Part shown: in pieces, positions 12,701 through 23,223 of the stretch
Layout of the letters: the number at the start of each line of letters is the position of its first letter
How positions within the stretch are numbered: the first letter of the stretch is position 1
From: Prosopocoilus inquinatus
Lineage: Eukaryota > Arthropoda > Insecta > Coleoptera > Lucanidae
Length of the DNA stretch: 64,000 bases
Assembly (NCBI GenBank): GCA_036172665.1
Contig: CM069874.1
Location: 55,038,707 to 55,102,706 of the forward strand
Reading direction: 5' to 3'
Notes under the pieces: model-generated
The model's database searches: none
What the model saw: only the letters and a program-made list of their open reading frames with translations
Told to the model about the DNA's origin: nothing
Made by a program: the position numbers and the translations under genes

Positions 12701-15700
12701 CCGACACACCTTTTCACCAAAGAGACTTGTCCAGAAGCAGAGAAAGACGACTTCTGTCCGTTTATTTTCTTTTTTTTATAAAAATTTTAATTTTGATCGG
12801 TTCATCAAAGATTCGCTCAAAATGAACGAATTTTATAGTGAATCTAGTGAATTCGAATCATATTTGAGTCCTCTCACTTTCATTTGAGTCACAAACAGCA
12901 TCGAAGAGATGCCGACTTCCAATCCGATCTTACTGGACTCGATTCGTTTACAACTAGTTACTGGCTGCTTTCTTTCGCTTAAAACTTAAAATTATACAAT
13001 TTGATTCGGTCGATGCGATTCGAACACTCGGAAAACATTCGGAATCGGTTTCAAGTTCATCACTAACGGAATCTAAAGTGCTTTCTTTCGCTCACAGAAT
13101 CGTGATCCAAACGTGTTTCATTTCAAAAACAGACATTCTTTTCTATCTCTCTATTTTAAGAACTTGTTTGGATTAAATTATGGTTATTTACAAATGAACT
13201 GTCAATCAAAAATTCAAGCCAGTTGTCTTGTTGCAACAACTACGAAATTCAGGTCCAAACTATTCGAAACACGATTCAAACTTTTGAGCGAAAGAAAGCA
13301 CCTCTAATCAAAAGAATCGAACTTCCCAACTCTATTTTGATCGTATTGTTAAAGTGAAATGGTTAAGACATTAATTAAATGTTCCTCAACGCCACAACGC
13401 ATAACTTTGAATCACCTGTTTTAGATCATGCGTAAACCAAACGAACAGGAACGTATAAACGTAGAGCTGTGAACTTAAGACTTGTCCTCATTTTTTTATG
13501 TCGTCAGTGAGTTTGTTTTGTTTTATCTAACGCACAGATCGGCCCTACGGGTCTTTCCCGGTCTCAAAACCTGAAGATTAAGCCTGAAGATCCCTTCTCA
13601 CAAAAACGTACAAATCACACTTACAGGCTTTGTCAGAATCCTTGCAAAAATCATCAGTAGCCCGCCATAAAATCCGCTCGTATGTGGCTAGCAATTGAGA
13701 TCAGTGCGATCAGTATGATTATTAACGTTAAAAGCCCTTTGTTGGAAATAGTTGACCGAGGACGGACAACGGACGGTCAGTGTAATTCCTGTCTTATACC
13801 GGCTGAGTCATATTTCTGCATTTCTGTAACAACTTTCTTATCAGTAGAGGAAAAAAAAAACTTTTAAGAAAAATTGTTTGTCATGTCAAGAACTAAAACT
13901 TTGTTAAATCAGTCAACATCGATCTTCAATTGTTTTCGAGCGGTCACGCCTCCTACATTTTTTAAAATTACGTAGGATTAATATATTTGTAATAATGGAC
14001 TTTGATAGAAAAATTCTTTCTCTCTCTCTGACGGTGTAAGAGTTTTACCACAAGAATTATAACAAAAATTTTCAGAAAAAGTCCAAAAACTTTCCATTTT
14101 TCGTGAACACTGGTGCAGCCACCAAAAAACGCTGTAATTGACAGAGTTTGTATCAGACTTTAAATCTTTAGACTTAAAAGTTACAGTTACCTACATTCTG
14201 ATTGTTAGATAATCTAGAATTTCGCTTTATTAATTTGTAATACGCCTCGGACCAGACAGTCGTTTGGCGACATTGCCATCGCCATCGCCCTTGCCATCGC
14301 TGGTAGGAACAAAACTCTTTAGAGTTGTGTCAACCTCGTCCGTAAAGTTCCGGACAGGTATGTTTGCAACTGTTTTCTTTCACATTATTATTACGAACTC
14401 TCTTTCCTTCGTAGTAAGTTTTCGTTTCGGCTACAAGTTTTCATTTTGGGCACAAGTTTTGTTTTGATTTTGGTCTGGGTTCGAGCTTTCCGTTTTAGTG
14501 ATGAGCTACCTTTAGCTACAGGTACGACTTGCATTCAGAAAAAAAAATCTCTTAAAAGATCCAAAAAAATTGGGCGATACGAATTTAAAGTTTTGAGGTT
14601 AGATTAGATTACTAAAAATTTGCATAAATGAAATTAATTTTCTTAAGTACAGATAAAAGTACTTAAATCATCATGCAAATCAGTTCAAATCGCATCTCAA
14701 TATCTTAAATAACAAAAAAGTTTCGGCAATTAAAAGAAATTAGGAGATTTTAGTTTTTGTAAAATTTCAAACAAGTTGACCATGACAAGTATAATTAGAA
14801 ACCTGATTTCTTAATGAGCTCTCAAACCTGCAACTTTTTGCTAATTTAACCATCTCTCTAACTGTTTAAATAAAAAAGTTACCCATGTTGTCCCTACGAA
14901 ATCCGGGCATACATTTTATTTTAGCTTCGGTTAGCTATTGATCAAAATAATATATTAACTTCTTTTTAGTATTTACTGAGGTATTTTTAACTTTGTACAA
15001 AAATGGGTCATATTTGATCGACTGCTAAATTGTCAATTTTAATGATACGACAATCAACCTTAGATCAAAATATCAAAAAAATCTATTCAGTTCGCATAGT
15101 GTAAAATTTGTCATTTTTTCAAAAATAAGGAAACTTGTCGATGTGAAGAAAGGAGAAAATCATAGAATCACTTGAAAATTGAGAAGACTTTTACGCAATG
15201 ACTTCGTTGGTGTTTTGACTACCCTGTATCCTGACGACAAAATCGTGGATTTTCGTACCTACATTGCAAGCAAATAAACACAACAGGCATACGCTTTATT
15301 GTTACTATTGGCAACGCAAGTCTTCAAAGATTACAGATAAATGAATAGATTCAAAATAATACAGAAACCTTTAATTCAGAAATCGATTTCGCCGGCAACC
15401 GCGACATCTTTCGGTTAACAATGAAAGTTTCTTATCACAAGTGTATAGGTGTCCGAACAATGCCTTCTCGTGCTATATCTCGGTAACTACTGCAGATACA
15501 AAACAAGTTTCCAGACATTTTTGTTTTAAATTTTAGAGGTCTACAGCATAAAGTTATTTTCATCTACACAGGATGAATCAAAATAGTGCTACTGCATGAA
15601 ACTTTTTAATTTCAAATGGCACACCCTACACATGGTGATTCAAAATAAGTGTCCGACCTGTCAACCAGAGGTAGTACACAGAAAAAGAAAATAAAAAGAA

Positions 15701-18700
15701 CAAAAAATCTATATGCACAAGGGGTCCACATCCATAGTTCTTGAAATAAAAAACATTTAAGGTTCAGATATAAATTGGTTGTTGGGCACTAATGCAGCTG
15801 TATTGCGTCACAAGAGCAATGAACTCGCGTGGAATAAAACGAAACACTAACGTTTACCTTGAAATGAAATGTAAAACGTTTTTATTTATGTCTTTCTGCG
15901 GAAAAAAATGTATAATACGCAATTCTTTATTCGAATTTCTGACTTGGGTATGTATACATAAAAAATGAACCATAATTTCGATTTTGGATTTAAAGGAGGT
16001 TGATTTCTGAAATGCCTGTGACAGAATTATTTCTTGCAATTTCACACTTGCATGACCTTAATGAATACGCTCCTAACGGGACACTTATTCTGAATCACCC
16101 TGTATACATGGTGTCCACATTTCGATGCTCACCATTGGCATCTCGGTTATTAAAAGACATAGAGCAATGGTTAGATGGGGAATGTTTTGCAGAATTCAAT
16201 GCTCGCAACAAATCTCATTTCAAATTCACCATAACTTTTTTAAATTTTAAGATAATTTAAGAAATCTAAACTTTTACATTGTGCAGACATTTTTTTAAGA
16301 CAAAGCTTTTGATGCAAACAGAAACTTCCGATTGTCATTTGTTTTCAAGTTATTGGTGCTAACTTTTGTTTTTCTGTGCAAACGTACATAAAAAAAATGT
16401 TCTTATTTATAAGGATTATTCTACACGATATTTGTAATTAGTTAAGTACACTAAAGACATTTCTTTTGTCCGCTGATTAAAAATATAATACCTCTACATT
16501 TTAACTCTTTAACCCATATAATCCCAAGGAAGCTTAATCGAGGAAAGTTAATTTTTTGAGGTATTTGTGCATCTAAAATGATGTTGAAAATATAAAAATG
16601 GAAACAAAAAAATTTTTTTTTTCCGTTTATTTAAAATTCAAGATGGTGCAAAAACGCACCGGTGGTGAAATACATAAACAAACTTAAATACAAAGTTTTT
16701 ATTTTTACAATGTTAATGCTTAAGAACTAATACAATACATTCTGTTTTTTGGTAACACAGTATTTATAAACAAATTTCAAAATTCTGTAAAGTTTAAATA
16801 ACTCAAACGTGCATCAAGGTGTTGGTGCAAGTAAGCACCATTGGGAAACAACATGACTTCGATTTTTTTATTTCGTGTGGTATTTTTCAAAACATTCTAC
16901 ATGTAAATGTGCATTACACTTTCGACACATATGAATTGTGTGTTTATGGCAAATTTTACATCTTCTGCGTGCCTTAGATTCATGTGTTATTATAGAATTT
17001 TTTTTTTCTTTTCTATTATATCTTTTAACAGAATGTACAGGTTGAACATTTAAATAATTGCTGCAAACAGTGACTACGGAATTATCATTTCATCGTACGA
17101 AAGATATTTTTGAAATGTTATCGTACACTGAATCAAAACTCCCTCTCTCTTTCTTTGAGATGGTATTTACACTGTCTATCGGACAATTTTTTTTTCTGTT
17201 GTCACGTATTGTTCCCGTAGCAAAAAAGCCTTTATTTTTTAGATGGGCAAACAAATCAAATGACGAAAAAAAATTATCAAAGAAAACTGTGTGACAATGA
17301 GGATTTGCTACCACCGTCAATAAGTCTAGAACTACTCGACCACTCAATCCTAATTCTAACGGGTGCTTTTTATTTTTATTTTCGGCCCCGCTGTACGGTT
17401 TGGAATAAAATAAGTACCCATTTGACGAACAGAGGCACCAAAGCTTGAACCCGAACCTCACCGGTTTGCCCTTGATAAACATTTTGCAGGAATGACGTCC
17501 GAAATAAGGGATCATCTGTTCATCTACAGATAAATTATGACAAAATATGCCGAACTGAAGATTCTTTTTGTTCATAAGATCAAGAAATGGCCTCACCTTT
17601 GTAAATTTGTCGCATTTATCTAATGAAGTATTATCGGATAAATGAATATTTCTTTTTATGTTCTGAAATTTATTGCGACTCATTGTTGTTTTGACTATTT
17701 CTATTCCTTTGTCTTCATCATTAGACCAGTACAGAGGTATTCGTGGTAATGTATGGTATCCGGAAGGTAGTACTATGCCCAAAAACTGTAAAAACTGTGT
17801 TTTGTCAAACTGAAAATTTTGACGATTGTTATCACGTGCGTATTTTAGTGAAAAATTTACAATTAGATCTACAACTTCATCATCAAAATACAAGAAAAAT
17901 ATTTCTAATGGTGTCTTTCCTGCAAAACTACGTTATCTGCAGAACCTGGAAGTTGAACTTCAAAGGTACCAGCGATATCTGCTTCTAGATAATCTTCCAC
18001 AGGCACATTTTCGTCGTCGATGTTCTCTTCATCTGTTAGTTCGTCGACAGCAGGAGGTATATAAACAGCATCAGCAACAGCTATAAAATTAGAAATATAA
18101 AAAAATGCTTTGTTTTATGACAATAAAAAATAACTTACCTCCTTTTCTTTCTGCTTCTAAGTTAAGAACTACTTCTTCGAGAGCAATCTCTAATTCTTTA
18201 TTAGTTAAATAACGAGACATTTTATATACACTGGACACTTCTCACTTGCAAAACACAAAAATAAAATGAATTCTGCAGTGGCTGTCGCATATACTAAGAG
18301 CAAGTTCAGTCCTGCAAGAACTCGTCGTTCTGCAAAATATTACACGCGTAATCCCACTGGTGCATTATTGCACCACTGGTGTTCATAGTTATATTTTTTA
18401 CATTATATGTAATTATTTCATCTTTCAAAATAAATACAACAAAGAAAACACTTAAAAGTTGCAAATAAATAAGATATTGATGATAAATTTACCTTATAAA
18501 AATTTTTGTTGTTACTTTCAAGATCTTACCATCTGAAGGGTAAATTCTCTACCAATTTAATTAATAAAAAAAGCCATCTTCGGAACATTTTATTATCATT
18601 GTTTTTGTGCATTCTTCTTAATAATATTACAGAAAAGCTATTGACGTACTCGCAAACGAAAAATATTGAGCTATGATTATGCAAAAAATTTTTAGATGTT

Positions 18701-20054
18701 ATGGTGCGAAAACGCACCGATGGGAGTAAATGGGTTAATTCAATCGAATAGCTATAGATTGCGAATGGTTCTATTTAGGGCTATAGTTGCTGAATAGAAA
18801 ATGTTTATTTTTAATAAAAGGTCTGTCGAAATCTGCAATAAAAATTGGTACATTCCATTTAAAAAAGTATACGTTTGATAAATAACTCACTTATGGAACA
18901 TGCTGTATATGTTGAAATAATTTGCTGAGATAGAACTCATTATAGGCGATAACTTTTGTAGAAGACATTTTCTTTTATAATTAATAGTTAAGGCGCTATT
19001 GAAGAAATCGATACCAATGACCCACCCTATACATATAATTTTACAAAGTTTTCAGGACAGAGTGATTACTTGAACGTAAATATTGTCTTATATAAAATTG
19101 CAGTCTTTTAAATTATTGACGCAGGATGATCGCGGGTGAAATATAAATGATATTTAATGTTATTGAATATAAATTGATGCGAGTCACGTCTTCGGTCGTT
19201 GCTGTACAATATAATACAACAAAATAATAAACAATAGAGAGCAAAATGATCTTGGATGTCTTATCGGTTGATGCACATCCGAGAGCGCGTCCTTACGATT
19301 AAGGCTCTCCCATCCGCGATAAGAAATGTTAAATGGCAATCATTGACTGTAGAAGAGTCAACGGGAAATACGCAAATATTGATTCTCAAAAAGGCATGAA
19401 ATCACCAGGTGGTGACTCGCGTGTGTGTAAAAAGGTGTGGGTCAAAAATACAGGCGGAAGTAAGCGCTCAAGTTCGCAGATTTTGCGCTAATCGCAATAA
19501 TTATAAATAATAAAGATGACACACACATAAACACTTCAGGCATTTCTTTTCTTTTTGTTTGGATGATGTTTTTTCATTAGTCATGCAATCCATTTGCAAT
19601 ATTAATTTTTTTTACTAAATTATTCATGAAATAGAAGGCGCACCTCAAAAAAAACATTAAAGAATTAATTTAATGTAAAAATAGGATTTTTATAAAATTT
19701 CTTTAAGTCGGAAATGAATTTCAAAACCACGAACCACAAATTTACGTCACTTTTGCCTCAAAAGATTACATATTTCAAATCTAGGTGTAAATGCTGAGTT
19801 TACAAGTATACCTTCAGAAACAATTCCGACAGACAAAACAAATTAGTTTTGCGAAATTGTTAGGCTCTGCGAGATGTGGCAGTAAAATTAAAATTTTTAA
19901 TTAAATAAATTATTACCTTGTCCGAGCACCAAACGCATCCGAATTCTTGTATGCACTGGCTGCAGGTTTCCTTGTTTTCGCATTTTGATTTCTCCTGGCA
20001 ATTAATGATGCAGAAGGCGCTCAACAGTACCGCCAACGTTAATTTCCCGTGCAT
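791..20054 (-). CDS. mys-like: Integrin beta subunit (beta-PS/myospheroid-like), six exons, complete
   Basis: Transmembrane adhesion receptor subunit that pairs with an alpha integrin to link extracellular matrix to actin. Exons read from splice sites: 19917-20054, 6633-7042, 5728-6253, 4854-5650, 4226-4491, 791-990. Their phases join to exactly 778 codons plus stop, the usual family length. The start is the ATG at 20054; the GTG nine bases upstream is less likely. In order: signal peptide, PSI cysteines (CVWC), beta-I domain with MIDAS DLSAS and the [13 protein letters not shown] specificity loop, four cysteine-rich EGF modules (e.g. [14 protein letters not shown]), tail domain, one membrane helix, then a cytoplasmic tail with [14 protein letters not shown] and NPAY talin/PTB motifs. 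The ADMIDAS-adjacent pair is DH where vertebrate beta chains have DD. Resemblance to fly beta-PS is high across all domains, but the tail differs ([10 protein letters not shown]), so a paralogue is possible. Intron 1 (about 12.9 kb) holds several transposons. A candidate AATAAA for the 3' end is near position 57. Confidence 0.95.
2194..2289. repeat. Foldback, 23-bp perfect arms
   Basis: The block AATAAAAGACTTTAGAAACAAGC (given here as arms beginning AATAAAAGAC and ending AAACAAGC) near 2194 returns as its exact reverse complement ending near 2289, separated by about 50 nt. It lies inside the Harbinger-like composite in the last integrin intron. Confidence 0.65.
3067..3194. mobile_element. Near-perfect palindromic MITE, 128 bp, TAA duplication
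   Basis: The left arm GGCCCAGTTTTACAAATGCG is matched by the right arm ending TTGTAAAACTGGACC. Almost the whole unit is one inverted repeat with a short centre (AACAATTGTTGAAATAATCG region), flanked on both sides by TAA (3064-3066, 3195-3197). Length, foldback form and TAA flanks fit a PIF/Harbinger-type MITE. A 61-codon frame across it is a by-product of the palindrome. Confidence 0.8.
6303..6450. repeat. Foldback element in an integrin intron
   Basis: AAAATCCGTTCAATAAAATT near 6305 and its reverse complement near 6430 frame an imperfect stem of about 55-60 bp per arm (shared TTATCAA, GCTTTTATTTTTT). It sits between the two exons that encode the beta-I domain and carries no ORF. This is a MITE-like insertion. 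Confidence 0.65.
7257..7463 (+). pseudogene. Non-LTR reverse transcriptase fragment
   Basis: A 68-codon frame resembles the RT fingers region of LINEs: [20 protein letters not shown] followed by [13 protein letters not shown] corresponds to the FKKG..NYRPIS..P..SKIFE block seen intact in the LINE at 10744. No catalytic box is present. It is a short orphan relic in integrin intron 1. Confidence 0.6.
7542..7881. mobile_element. Probable solo LTR, 340 bp
   Basis: The segment begins TGTTACG and ends CTGTAACA, an inverted TGTTAC/GTAACA pair as at LTR ends. It contains a TATA-like TTTTATAG near 7756. The flanks are ATCG and ATAG, so a four-base duplication is only approximate. No gag-pol sequence or primer-binding site adjoins it, hence solo. 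The alternative is a DNA element with similar ends. Confidence 0.45.
8224..9416. mobile_element. AT-rich hAT-like remnant with an internal 209-bp duplication
   Basis: The right end, read inward on the minus strand, is CCGCGTTTCCCAAACTTTTA then GGTTTCGCGACCC, a wording common at hAT termini. The left end has a weaker counterpart (CCACGGGTTTCTAACG, then a GGGGTCGATGAACC block). The interior is an A-rich decayed sequence. A block near 8718-8880 is repeated almost unchanged near 8927-9085 (shared AAAATCAAAATTAATTTCAA), a tandem spacing of about 209 bp. No coding potential remains. Confidence 0.4.
9500..12175 (+). mobile_element. 5'-truncated, mutated LINE (CR1/Jockey-type) with endonuclease and RT
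   Basis: Remnants of an APE-type endonuclease come first (GDFNVD near 9755, SDHNAINF near 9945). RT follows: [19 protein letters not shown] (10760-10830), [22 protein letters not shown] (motif A, 11020), GVPQGS (11187) and the catalytic YADDTT (11277). Thumb/C-terminal residues extend to about 11990. The frame is broken by a TGA at 10532-10534 and by shifts near 11150 and 11750, so it cannot be active as it stands. It ends in a (TTA)n tail at about 12149-12175. ORF1 is absent. The clade call rests on eye alignment only. Confidence 0.8.
12176..15624. other. Intron 1 DNA without a recognisable gene; small foldback at 13079-13301
   Basis: No convincing coding frame. GTGCTTTCTTTCGCTC at 13079 and its perfect reverse complement at about 13286-13301 delimit a foldback of about 223 bp. 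CTCATTCAGCAGA occurs twice near 12388 and 12495 within a decayed MITE-like stretch. A plus-strand GGACAG/GTATGT near 14352 looks like a splice donor but has no identifiable coding exon before it. Confidence 0.4.
15634..16104. mobile_element. Short TIR element with GTGATTCAAAATAAGTGTCC ends
   Basis: GTGATTCAAAATAAGTGTCC at about 15637 reappears inverted near 16080 (GGACACTTATTCTGAATCAC followed by CCTGTATA). These look like the termini of a non-autonomous Tc1/mariner-type element of about 470 bp in integrin intron 1. No transposase frame lies within. Confidence 0.5.
16105..16385. repeat. Solo arm of the long-TIR mariner-type family found at 30.3 kb
   Basis: The sequence from GTGTCCACATTTCGATGCTC onward matches the left arm at 30315 and, inverted, the right arm at 31775. 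A block of about 60 nt present in both 30-kb arms (around the ATTTGACGATTTC stretch) is missing here. One arm only, so the element is either half deleted or captured next to the 15634-16104 element. Confidence 0.75.
16513..18734 (-). mobile_element. piggyBac-family element with TTAA target duplications
   Basis: The ends read CCCATATAATCCCA (left) and CCCATTTACTCCCA (right, inverted), each abutting TTAA (16509-16512 and 18735-18738), the hallmark piggyBac target. A broken transposase lies inside on the minus strand. Two internal palindromes of the form GGTGC-N6-GCACC lie near each end (16645-16660, 16824-16839; 18359-18374, 18703-18718). It is inserted in integrin intron 1. Confidence 0.9.
16881..18222 (-). 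pseudogene. Broken piggyBac transposase (DDE_Tnp_1_7), one intron
   Basis: It starts with ATG at 18222 ([11 protein letters not shown]). An intron at about 18082-18138 has GTAAGT and TTTTATAG signals and phase-matched flanks. Next come an acidic stretch, then a frame slip near 17915, then [11 protein letters not shown] and the catalytic core: [14 protein letters not shown] (17510s), [10 protein letters not shown] (17280s). A TGA near 17090 falls where these proteins have Trp (VRW.DN). The frame then continues to a C-terminal cysteine-rich finger [20 protein letters not shown] ending near 16881. The MGGVD region expected between core and finger is absent, apparently deleted. Inactive by at least three lesions. 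Confidence 0.85.
18739..19916. other. Remaining integrin intron 1 DNA
   Basis: No coding sequence seen. Short mariner-like end fragments are possible (CCACCCTATACATAT near 19022). A somewhat GC-richer patch near 19250-19320 (CCGAGAGCGCGTCCTTACG) has no recognisable identity. Confidence 0.3.
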
Positions 20055-21695
20055 GTTAAGCACTTGGGAGAGTTTATTGGAGAATACTGCGGCTCGAAAA
20101 TATAATTCATGGGATGTGGCAACTGCGTTCTGCGTCGTTTCCTGTTAAGTTTTAAAACAGTGCTTCCCAAACATAAGCTCACAGCAGAATCTCTGCTGGG
20201 GTTATTTTATTTTTATTAAGAATTTTGGAATTGTTTGCATAAAATTCCAATTCAATAAAATAATCACATCATAAAATATGTCAATTCGCAACTTAAAGGA
20301 ATCAATAACTCATGTGTTTATTAGGTTGCCTAAGTAGCGTTTTTCAGTGTGATAAGCCCGCATGACACCAAGCAAGATTTTATATAAAAGTGTATAAAAT
20401 CTTGTATAAAGTGAGAGAGGCAGGCCACAGTTAATATTAATTAATTGAAACCATATTATCCGTCACTCTGCATAAGAAATTGTAAGAAATCTTGCAACTA
20501 TCCAAAAAGTAATAAATTTTTTGTTGTCACACAGGACTTAAGGCCGGTCGAACCCTGCCTGCACTTTGAAATTTGCGCCTAATATGCACACTACCAGAAG
20601 TACACCAGCGTTGCAAATTTAGGAATTTTTGTTTAAATCTAGGGATTTTTTACTTATGAAAAGCAGTATAATTTAACGCTGGAAAAGTAAATTTTGCATC
20701 TGGCAACTATCTGTTCAGAACTTGCGCCACTAGCGGCAACTCTTTTGATTTCTTAACGAAATTCGAAATATTTTCTTTTTATTGTTCCTTTCTTTTTTTA
20801 ATGTATTAATTACTGAATTCTGATGTAGTATAGATTGTCTTTTGTTTTTATTTTTATTTTTATAAATTTGTATTTTTTTGTATTTAAAAAAATCTACACT
20901 TTTTTTTCTATTTTCTCATACCTAGTTGCTTTATTATTATTATTATTTTTGAATTTACTAATCTATTCAACTGTTTTTTTTTAATTATTTTGTGCTGTCA
21001 GCAATTACAATTATTGTTTTATTAATCATGCATTAATTATAAATCTGTTAAACTGTGCTATAAAATTGACCGTCTTTTGTTTGGTTGTTTTTTTTTTTTT
21101 TTTAGCTAGTATTTAGGTATTTTTGATGATTTCGTTTCGCTTTTTCAATACGCTTGATGTTTGGCTTAATAAAAAAATGCTTCCTAGAATTATTGTTTTT
21201 TTTAAATCATTTACCTATTATTGATCTAATAATTGCGTCATAAAATCGATCCTCTTTTGATTCAGTTTTTTTTTACTAATAATTATTTCTTTTTAACTTT
21301 TTTAATATTTTGGCTTAATAAAAAATACTTCTTCTTCCCTTGTCGTACCAATATGCGAATCGCTATGGCTCACGAATGAGTTTACAGACGGTATATTAAT
21401 TTAAAACAGTTGCACATAGAGTGCAATTGAAAACGTAAACAACAAACCAAAAAAAATTAAACTATTTTAAATGTGTTATGAATTAATTTAATTTTACGCT
21501 TTTTCTTATTATTATTTTTTGTTGTTCTATTGTCATTACTCGAGCGTTATAAATAATTTTACAAATGTGTGCCCCCCGAAACAAATGAGAATTTCATTTT
21601 GTTTTAATTGAATCAGAAACTGAAAGGACTAGCAAATTAAATCATTAATTAATTAATTAAGGAAAAAAACACTAACAGAATGATAGAAAAATTTT
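20055..21695. other. Integrin upstream region, T-rich
   Basis: This region should contain the promoter and 5' UTR of the integrin gene (transcribed leftward from here). No clear TATA box or initiator can be assigned. From about 20750 to 21330 the plus strand is strongly T-rich with (TTA)n-like runs, consistent with decayed retroelement tails. No ORF worth reporting. Confidence 0.3.
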
Positions 21696-21767
21696 GTCAC
21701 ATCTGAAAATCGAACCCGGGACACTTCGGTTACATGCCGAATGCTTTACCAACTGAGCTAACGTGAC
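21696..21767 (-). tRNA. tRNA-Thr(UGU)-like gene or tRNA-derived sequence
   Basis: The minus strand folds as a 72-nt cloverleaf. The acceptor is GTCACGT with ATGTGAC (seven pairs, one G-U), followed by an A-box-like TTAGCTCAGTTGG. The anticodon stem TTCGG/CCGAA closes loop CATGTAA, anticodon TGT (Thr). The T-loop TTCGATT has a weak stem (CCGGG/TTCAG, one mismatch and two G-U), and the D stem has one mismatch. The weak B box (GGTTCGATTTT) suggests a decayed gene or a SINE head rather than a fully active tRNA. No SINE body is evident downstream. Confidence 0.5.
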
Positions 21768-21769
21768 TC

Positions 21770-23223
21770 CGAAGTACAAAGGGTTAAATTAAATTATTAA
21801 ATTGTTTAATTTTTACAAGAAATGACTAATAATGACCATTTCGTTTAAATTTGATTCGAAATTTTCTTCCAAATTTTGTAGTTTCATTTTTAGATGGCGA
21901 TTAAATAAATTGTTGACGTTCAAAGTCGTGGATTTTTGTTAATAAATTAAAAGGCAGTTTAGAGCAATGTAAATATATAAATTAATCAAAAATCAAATTA
22001 CTTTTAACGTCGCTTATTAGTACATTGTTTTAAATATATTATGTCGTTTAAGTGGGCGTATTTTCTTGGTCTAATAAATGTTAAAATTTCAAAATAAACG
22101 AGTATTAACATTAACAACGATATTTAAATAATTTATATGCATCAATATTAGTTTTCCCCCCTCTAGAATTACATCCTATACTACTGTGATAAATTTCTTT
22201 TAATTTGCTGTTTATTTAGATATCGAAAATAGGCAAAAAGAAATTATTACAAAATGGTGTTTTTCAAAATTACGACGGGGTATAATTTTTTTCGCTAACG
22301 AAATTAGTTAAGCCCCCTAGAGATTTAAAAGGCGCGTATTTTGACATATTACACATTAACAAAAAGTTCAGTTTAACTCCGAAAAAAAGATAAAACAGTT
22401 TTTTTGGCTGGGTCAGACGAGCCCTTAAACGCAAATAAATTAAATACAAGGAGCCAAGGCGTAAAAAGTCATGCAAAGAAAGCGTTTCCTTTTCTTTATT
22501 TCTACAGGCAAGGTCCAAAGAAATAACTATTAATAAAAATTTATAATTTTATACCAAAACCAGTTTCACTAACTTCGTGTTATAAAGCAAAATTAAGGGT
22601 ATAAAATTAACTAGCACCAGTTTTTGACTTCAAAGAAGCTGTTTAAGAAATATTACAGAGATTTCGATTCAACCGCACTTGTTGCACTCGAATATTTGCA
22701 ACTTGCTTTAAGCGATGTACGTTAGTCAAAATCGAAAACGCTATTAATATTCTTTTAATTTTAAAATAAATTTGTACATAATTAGCCGTGAATGTAGTTA
22801 CTTGAGACAAGTCACGTTTTTCCAGCTCTTGCTTTGTTTATGCCAAGCTGTGACTACCATCCATGAAATCATATTTAATCAAAACCACAATTAGACTTCA
22901 CAAACTATTTTGTTTTAACAGTAAAACCAAATCACTCTAAGCAGTTTTTTTCCCTTTCCTCCGAGTCGTCTAAGTCTAAAGTCCAACTTTAAGTGAATAA
23001 GTAAAACTAACAAAATAAATCACTTTTAAGAAACTACTTAATACTTATGTAGATTTACGTAATCAGCGAAAATCAAAAGATATTTTGCTTAACTTGAAAA
23101 AAATAAAATTTATTAAATTCTATCTTAAAACTACTTCAAAAACACTTTTTGAAATTATTCCTTTTCAAAAGCTCGACCTGAAATGAACACTGGCATTTAA
23201 TAAAAAGCAAATTGTGTTTAGCA
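21770..23223. other. Intergenic DNA and CHERP 3' UTR
   Basis: AT-rich, no confident gene. An 82-codon minus frame at 22270-22518 has no recognisable domain. TTTATT near 23110 (AATAAA on the minus strand) is a plausible polyadenylation signal for the CHERP gene, about 110 nt beyond its stop. Confidence 0.4.

Noticed and set aside
14250..14360. Plus-strand exon-like segment ending in CCGGACAG/GTATGT
   Set aside because: A good donor word but no acceptor, start or recognisable peptide; may be chance or an old transposon.
22270..22518. 82-codon minus-strand frame
   Set aside because: No domain, no Kozak or splice context, composition like surrounding DNA.
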